DNA of 64,000 nucleotides from Triangularia verruculosa. Taxonomy: Eukaryota > Ascomycota > Sordariomycetes > Sordariales > Podosporaceae. The first letter of the stretch is position 1. Each line of letters opens with the position of its first letter. Of the stretch, positions 59,555-64,000 are shown in pieces. The position numbers and the translations under genes are program-made. The DNA lies in the NCBI GenBank assembly GCA_033296885.1, contig MU863954.1:62001-126000 (forward strand). The letters are read 5' to 3'. Under the pieces are notes generated by a model. It was not told where the DNA came from. It saw only the letters and a program-made list of their open reading frames with translations, and ran no database searches.

Positions 59555-60900
59555 CGCTGACAGTATGTTCGGCCCATCTGGTCTGGGGTTGTGGGCGAGG
59601 GCGGATGGTGACAGTCGTTCTTCGTTCTTCCGACAGAAAGCGGCAAAGAGAACATAAAAGAAAAAGGGAAACTTACATGTTAACTCGGAGGGAACGCCCC
59701 TTTTATTACTTTCCCAGCTTTCCGGCAAGGCGCATGTCAGGGTAGGGTTTGTGATGCTTGCCAAGGTTGTTGAGTGCTGCTGGGCGTCGGCTGTTGTGGT
59801 CGAAGGCACAAACTTTGAGCTTCGCAGATAGAGCCTCACCCGACGGCTTCTTCGTACCTTGAAACAACGTCTTCTGGAGCAGTCTATCGAATGAAGGCGC
59901 TTCCAACGTCTGGTTCGACCGTTGGTGGCGAGGTTGAAGCTGTTGAAGAGGCGCAAGTGGCAGAAGATGTGGAAGTGGAAGTGGCTGCACCAGGAAACTC
60001 AATGCGGTGGGTTGTTGTTGATTTTATTTTATGCTCATAACGTGGGCTTTTGGAGCTTAGTCGGCGGGATATGTGTCTCGGCGGTCAGGGCTGGTGACCT
60101 CGTCGATGTCGGCGACGCGCTTTTTGGATGAGGAACTGGAGTGTTGGGGGGTGAAGATGTCGATGAAGAATGATGAAGATTGGACGACGGTCAGGTGGAT
60201 CTGATCTCGAATTGCTGCCCTCTCCGCCGGGCCACACGGGAGAGCGAGACTGGGCTCACGGACCACCCTGGACCAATGGCATTCCCCTGCTTGGGGCCTC
60301 CCTGTGCGTTTCCCTGTGCTCTTGGCCCTTGTGTCGCCCTGTGGGAGCCTGTGGGGAGGGGGGTGTGCGTCGCCGCACGCTAGCCCCATCCGGGACAGGC
60401 CCCTGCCATGCGCCGTCCCGGCATCTGCGCTTGTTTCACGCATGCCATTGGTGTCGGGTAAAAGAACCAGAAGAGATTTAAATGTTAGTGCGCCGAATCC
60501 GTCAGTCTGATTTTGGCTGGAGAGACTCACTGAAGCCATCATGCGATGGCCATTGATGAAAATGGGATCGCCGAGAGTGATTCTGGCGATGGAATCAAAT
60601 GGCTCGGCCTTTCTCGGCGTTGTAGGAGGGATGGAGCTGGGAGTGGGCAACATGAGTGGGGCCAGCATGTGTAACTGTTGCCAAGACCTCACCCTCTCTC
60701 AGACTCACAGTTCGTCTGAAGGTTCAAGCCTCAAAAGCCTTTTCCATAAAACAGCATCTTACTGTCTGATTTTAAGCTATCTACCGACGCTATCACACTA
60801 GTCTCACCAACTGTACATATTTTGAGTTTTTCACCTAGGTCTTGACCCCGCCATCATCAGATATCAGAGTCCCAAACAGGACCCTGAAAAGAAGCCGAAA
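59555..60900. promoter_or_regulatory. Divergent promoter region, SNT1-like gene and deoxyhypusine synthase
   Basis: Contains the 5' leader intron of the SNT1-like gene (59676-59557). The minus-strand frame at 60057-60692 has no domain and may be leader. Pyrimidine-rich tracts precede the ATG at 60901. Confidence 0.5.
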
Positions 60901-62067
60901 ATGGACAACAACCTCCCACCCAGTGCCGCCACCGAGGCCGTCCTCGTCCAATCCGTCGATATGCCCGAGGACGCCCAAAAAGTAGAAGAGCTCGACTTCA
61001 ACAAGTTCAAAGGCCGGCCCATCACCGTCGACGACCTCTTCCAGGGGATGAAGAACATGGGCTTCCAAGCCTCCTCCATGTGTGAAGCCGTCCGGATAAT
61101 CAACGACATGGTACCTCCCCCTATCCCCCCCCCCTGCATATCCAGTCTCTAACATTCCCCCCCCAGCGATCCTGGAAAGACCCCTCAGACCCCTCCGCCA
61201 AAACCACCATCTTCCTCGGCTACACCTCCAACCTCATCTCCTCTGGCCTCCGCGGCACCCTCCGCTACCTCGCCCAGCACTCCCACATCTCCGCCATCGT
61301 CACCACCGCCGGCGGCGTCGAGGAGGACTTCATCAAGTGCCTCGGCGACACCTACCTCTCCTCCTTCTCCGCAGCCGGCTCCTCCCTCCGCCAGCAAGGC
61401 CTCAACCGCATCGGCAACCTCGTCGTTCCCAACAAGAACTACTGCCTCTTCGAGGACTGGGTCGTCCCCATCTTGGACAAGATGCTCGAGGAACAAGAGG
61501 CGTCAAAAGGCACAGACGACGAGATCAACTGGACACCCTCTAAAATCATCCACCGGTTGGGCAAGGAGATTAACGATGAGAGGAGCGTGTATTACTGGGC
61601 TTACAAGAACGATATTCCCGTTTTCTGCCCCGCGTTGACGGATGGGAGTTTGGGGGATATGTTGTATTTCCACACGTTCAAGGCGTCGCCGAAGCAGCTG
61701 AGGGTGGATATTGTGGAGGATATCAGAAAGATCAACACCATTGCGGTGAGGGCCAAGAGGGCGGGCATGATTATTTTGGGAGGTGGGATTGTGAAGCATC
61801 ACATCGCGAATGCGTGCTTGATGAGGAACGGGGCTGAGTCAGCGGTGTACATCAACACTGCGCAAGAGTTCGACGGGAGTGATGCGGGTGCCAGGCCGGA
61901 CGAGGCTGTTAGCTGGGGCAAGATCAAGATTGGGGCCGACGCGGTCAAGGTGAGTCTTCCTTTCCTCTTGGCTCATACAGACAGTCCTAACATCGCGACA
62001 GGTTTACATGGAAGCCACAGCCGCCTTCCCCTTCATTGTAGCAAACACGTTTGCAAAGGAAGACTAA
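60901..62067 (+). CDS. dys1: Deoxyhypusine synthase
   Basis: Three exons, 60901-61110, 61167-61949 and 62002-62067, give 352 residues, normal for the family. It transfers the aminobutyl group of spermidine to one lysine of eIF5A, NAD-dependent, in the cytosol: the first step of hypusine synthesis. Seen in the sequence: IFLGYTSNLISSGLRGTLRY, TTAGGVEEDFIKCL, the NAD-site glycines (IILGGGIVKHHIAN) and the catalytic-lysine motif EAVSWGKI. The second intron splits off a 21-residue C-terminus (VYMEATAAFPFIVANTFAKE). The first acceptor lies after an unusual run of C (ACATTCCCCCCCCAG). Confidence 0.95.
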
Positions 62068-62175
62068 CCCATCCAAAAAGTAAAAATAAAAAAGCAGTTT
62101 TGACAGCGAAACAGTTCATTTCTTCATAAGCCCTATATGCATGTATGTACAGCCTCCCTTCCCGCAGCATCACGA

Positions 62176-63328
62176 TTATTCTTGCTTCCTCTTTCGTTGT
62201 CCCAGCACTGCCCTCCCAACGGTACTCCCATTCCCTCTGCCCAGCTCCTTAGAGATCCAATCACCGACATCAGCTACCCCGTCCAAATTAACCCCCGTAT
62301 CCATCCCCAAGCTCTCCATAAAGTACACCACATCCTCCGTCGCTACATTCCCAGTAGCTCCGGGAGAATACGGGCACCCGCCCAACCCACTAACACTAGC
62401 ATCAAACGTCCTGATGCCGTGCTCCAACGCGACAGCTGTGTTCACCAAGGCCTGTCCATACGTGTCATGGAAGTGCATAGCCACATCTTCGTTTCTGATC
62501 CCTGCCGACCTCAGGCAGTTCAACAAGTCCTTCGTCCTTGGAGCTGTGCCCATTCCAGTGGTGTCGCCCAGCGCAATTTCGTCAACACCCATCTCTAGCA
62601 ACTCGGTAGCGATCTCGGCGACGCGGTGGGGAGAGACGTCGTACCCCTCGAATGGGCAGCCCAACACAACGGAGATGTAACCCCTGACGCGGAGGTTGTA
62701 GGGAGTTTCTTTCGCGGCGGAGATGACGGCCCGGAAGCCTTCGAGCGAGGCAGCAATGGAGGCATTGAGGTTCTTCTGTGAGAAGGTTTCTGTCGCCGAG
62801 GCGAATACCGCGATTTCGAGGGAGGGCTTTGATGGTAAAGGATTGGTCTCAGTGGAGAAGGTACCGGGGTTTTGGTTGAGGATGGAGAAGGCGTTTGAAA
62901 GCCCCTTCATATTGGGGGCGAGGAAGGAGTACGTTAGAGGATGAGGCGACGTTGGAGGAGTAGCGAGTATGTGCGAGAGTATTTCGGAGGAGTTGGCCAT
63001 CTGTCATTCAAGACATTGTCAGCATTTGTGATGGTGAGGTATTGCCAGAAGGTCATACCTGTGGCACCCATTTCGGAGCAACAAACGACCCGGCCTCAAT
63101 CGTTTCGAGCCCCGTCTTGGCCAGCCTCTCAATCAGCTCGATCTTTGTCACCAAAGGCACGATGTTCTTTTCGTTTTGGAGGCCATCGCGCGGCCCTACT
63201 TCGACGATCTTGACGCGGTTGTCGAGGCGCTGTTCGGAAGCTGTGGAGTAGCTCCTGGCGGCGCATGTCGTCCTCCTCAAGGGGTGGAGGAGGGCCAGTC
63301 GTCGGGGGAGGGCCGCGAGTCTCGACAT
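62176..63328 (-). CDS. Hydroxymethylglutaryl-CoA lyase, mitochondrial
   Basis: Two exons, 63328-63059 and 63000-62176, joined by a GTATGA…GACAG intron, give 364 residues. The N-terminus (MSRLAALPRRLALLHPLRRT) is a basic amphipathic mitochondrial presequence. VEVGPRDGLQNE has the metal/substrate Arg-Asp pair. Later, HFHDTYG has the metal-binding histidines and SVSGLGGCPYSPGATGN carries the active-site cysteine loop. The enzyme cleaves HMG-CoA to acetyl-CoA and acetoacetate, the last step of leucine breakdown. It converges with deoxyhypusine synthase; the stops are about 110 bases apart. Confidence 0.94.
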
Positions 63329-64000
63329 TTTGGATATCTTGAATTACAAAAACCAGCAGAGAAAGGAAATAGAAGCTCAATGCATCAAATTCGAAACTGT
63401 CAAGGCATCTGGAAGAGAGAAGCTGGAGCTCAGCCCACCAGCCGTTGCAAGTGACGTCGCATAGCGTCGGCCCATTCATGCACCCCTGCTGTGGGGTGTA
63501 ACCGCCACGTGACCTTCCCCGCAATCCGCCAACGGGCCAAGACATCGGGTGGGGTGTGTAACGGCTTACGTTTCGATCGAAGTTACCCTCTGGTCTCGAC
63601 AGTCTATCTCACAAGGCTTGGATAATCATATCACCTTACCCATCAGCTCGACAAAGTCTCTTGGTGTAAACTATCCCTGGTCTGTATGAGAATCCTCATG
63701 ACCGAATCAATATTTCTAAGCCAACAACAACAAAAGTAACAGCGATTGTGGTTACTCCATCTGCCAACTATTTCGACAACCTCTAACACCCAGAAATCAG
63801 GGTCCAGGAAAACTGTCGAACAGAAATAATTGATGTAGTAATCAAACATAGTAGGGCTCTCACCTTGCTCCTTAGTATCTTCCTCATAGGAACCCCATCA
63901 CCCCAACTTCATCCGCTTTCTTCTCAAGGTCTAGTCAACACCTGGCTCTCCTCTCCTGTGAAGCTTCAGAAGTCATGTAACGAGCAAAGATGGCTCTAGC
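63329..64000. other. Right edge, no supported gene
   Basis: Promoter of the HMG-CoA lyase gene on its left side. No domain-bearing frame; the small minus-strand frame at 63643-63849 is unsupported. Confidence 0.5.

Noticed and set aside
60057..60692. 211-residue minus-strand frame upstream of the SNT1-like gene
   Set aside because: No domain, low-complexity content, and position in the probable 5' leader/promoter.

Overview
The window is nuclear DNA of a filamentous ascomycete, most likely an order Sordariales relative. Reasons: short spliceosomal introns of 50-240 bases with GTAAGT-type donors and CTAAC/CTGAC-type branch points; a fungal gene set (BUD6/AIP3 polarity factor, SNT1-like two-SANT protein, HET domain, fungal STAND/NLR proteins, a HeLo-like domain with a HET-s type amyloid motif); and AT-rich, transition-riddled repeats that look like the result of repeat-induced point mutation (RIP). 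Gene models below were assembled by hand from reading frames and splice signals, and exon sums were checked for frame.

Region by region. 0-17.8 kb is gene-poor: an F-box protein gene (2.2-4.0 kb), two small inverted-repeat elements (one a clean hAT-type MITE with an 8-bp target duplication), minisatellites, one candidate gene fragment (13.0-13.65 kb), and three small minus-strand genes (4976-5413, 7242-7674, 10461-10957) that appear to be a previously unnamed small-protein family: similar size, one N-terminal intron in the same phase, and three shared short motifs in the same order. 17.8-42.2 kb is an accessory, immunity-flavoured island: a broken HET-domain gene, a hydrolase-NACHT-ankyrin NLR, a small secreted protein gene with a frameshift, a hydrolase-NACHT-WD40 NLR, a fructosamine-kinase-like gene, a one-TM protein, a 1.1-kb TA-flanked palindromic transposon relic, and finally a divergent pair: a HeLo-like protein ending in two HET-s-like amyloid repeats, and a 906-residue protein of unknown type whose N-terminus carries a matching motif. 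42.2-44.2 kb holds a RIP-damaged direct repeat and a tRNA-Gln(CTG). 44.2-64 kb is housekeeping: a GPI-anchored Thr-rich protein, BUD6, a beta-lactamase-fold esterase-like enzyme, the SNT1-like SANT protein, deoxyhypusine synthase and mitochondrial HMG-CoA lyase.

How the genes may work together: the divergent pair at 38.2-42.2 kb has the layout of fungal amyloid-signalling loci, in which a receptor with an N-terminal amyloid motif templates the fold of the C-terminal motif of a membrane-attacking HeLo-type effector. Unusually, the presumed receptor here shows no P-loop or NACHT/NB-ARC signature, so it would be a non-NLR sensor. This and the small-protein family are the two most interesting observations. 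Several apparent -1 frameshifts (HET gene twice, secreted gene once) could be real decay or sequencing indels; the sequence alone cannot decide.
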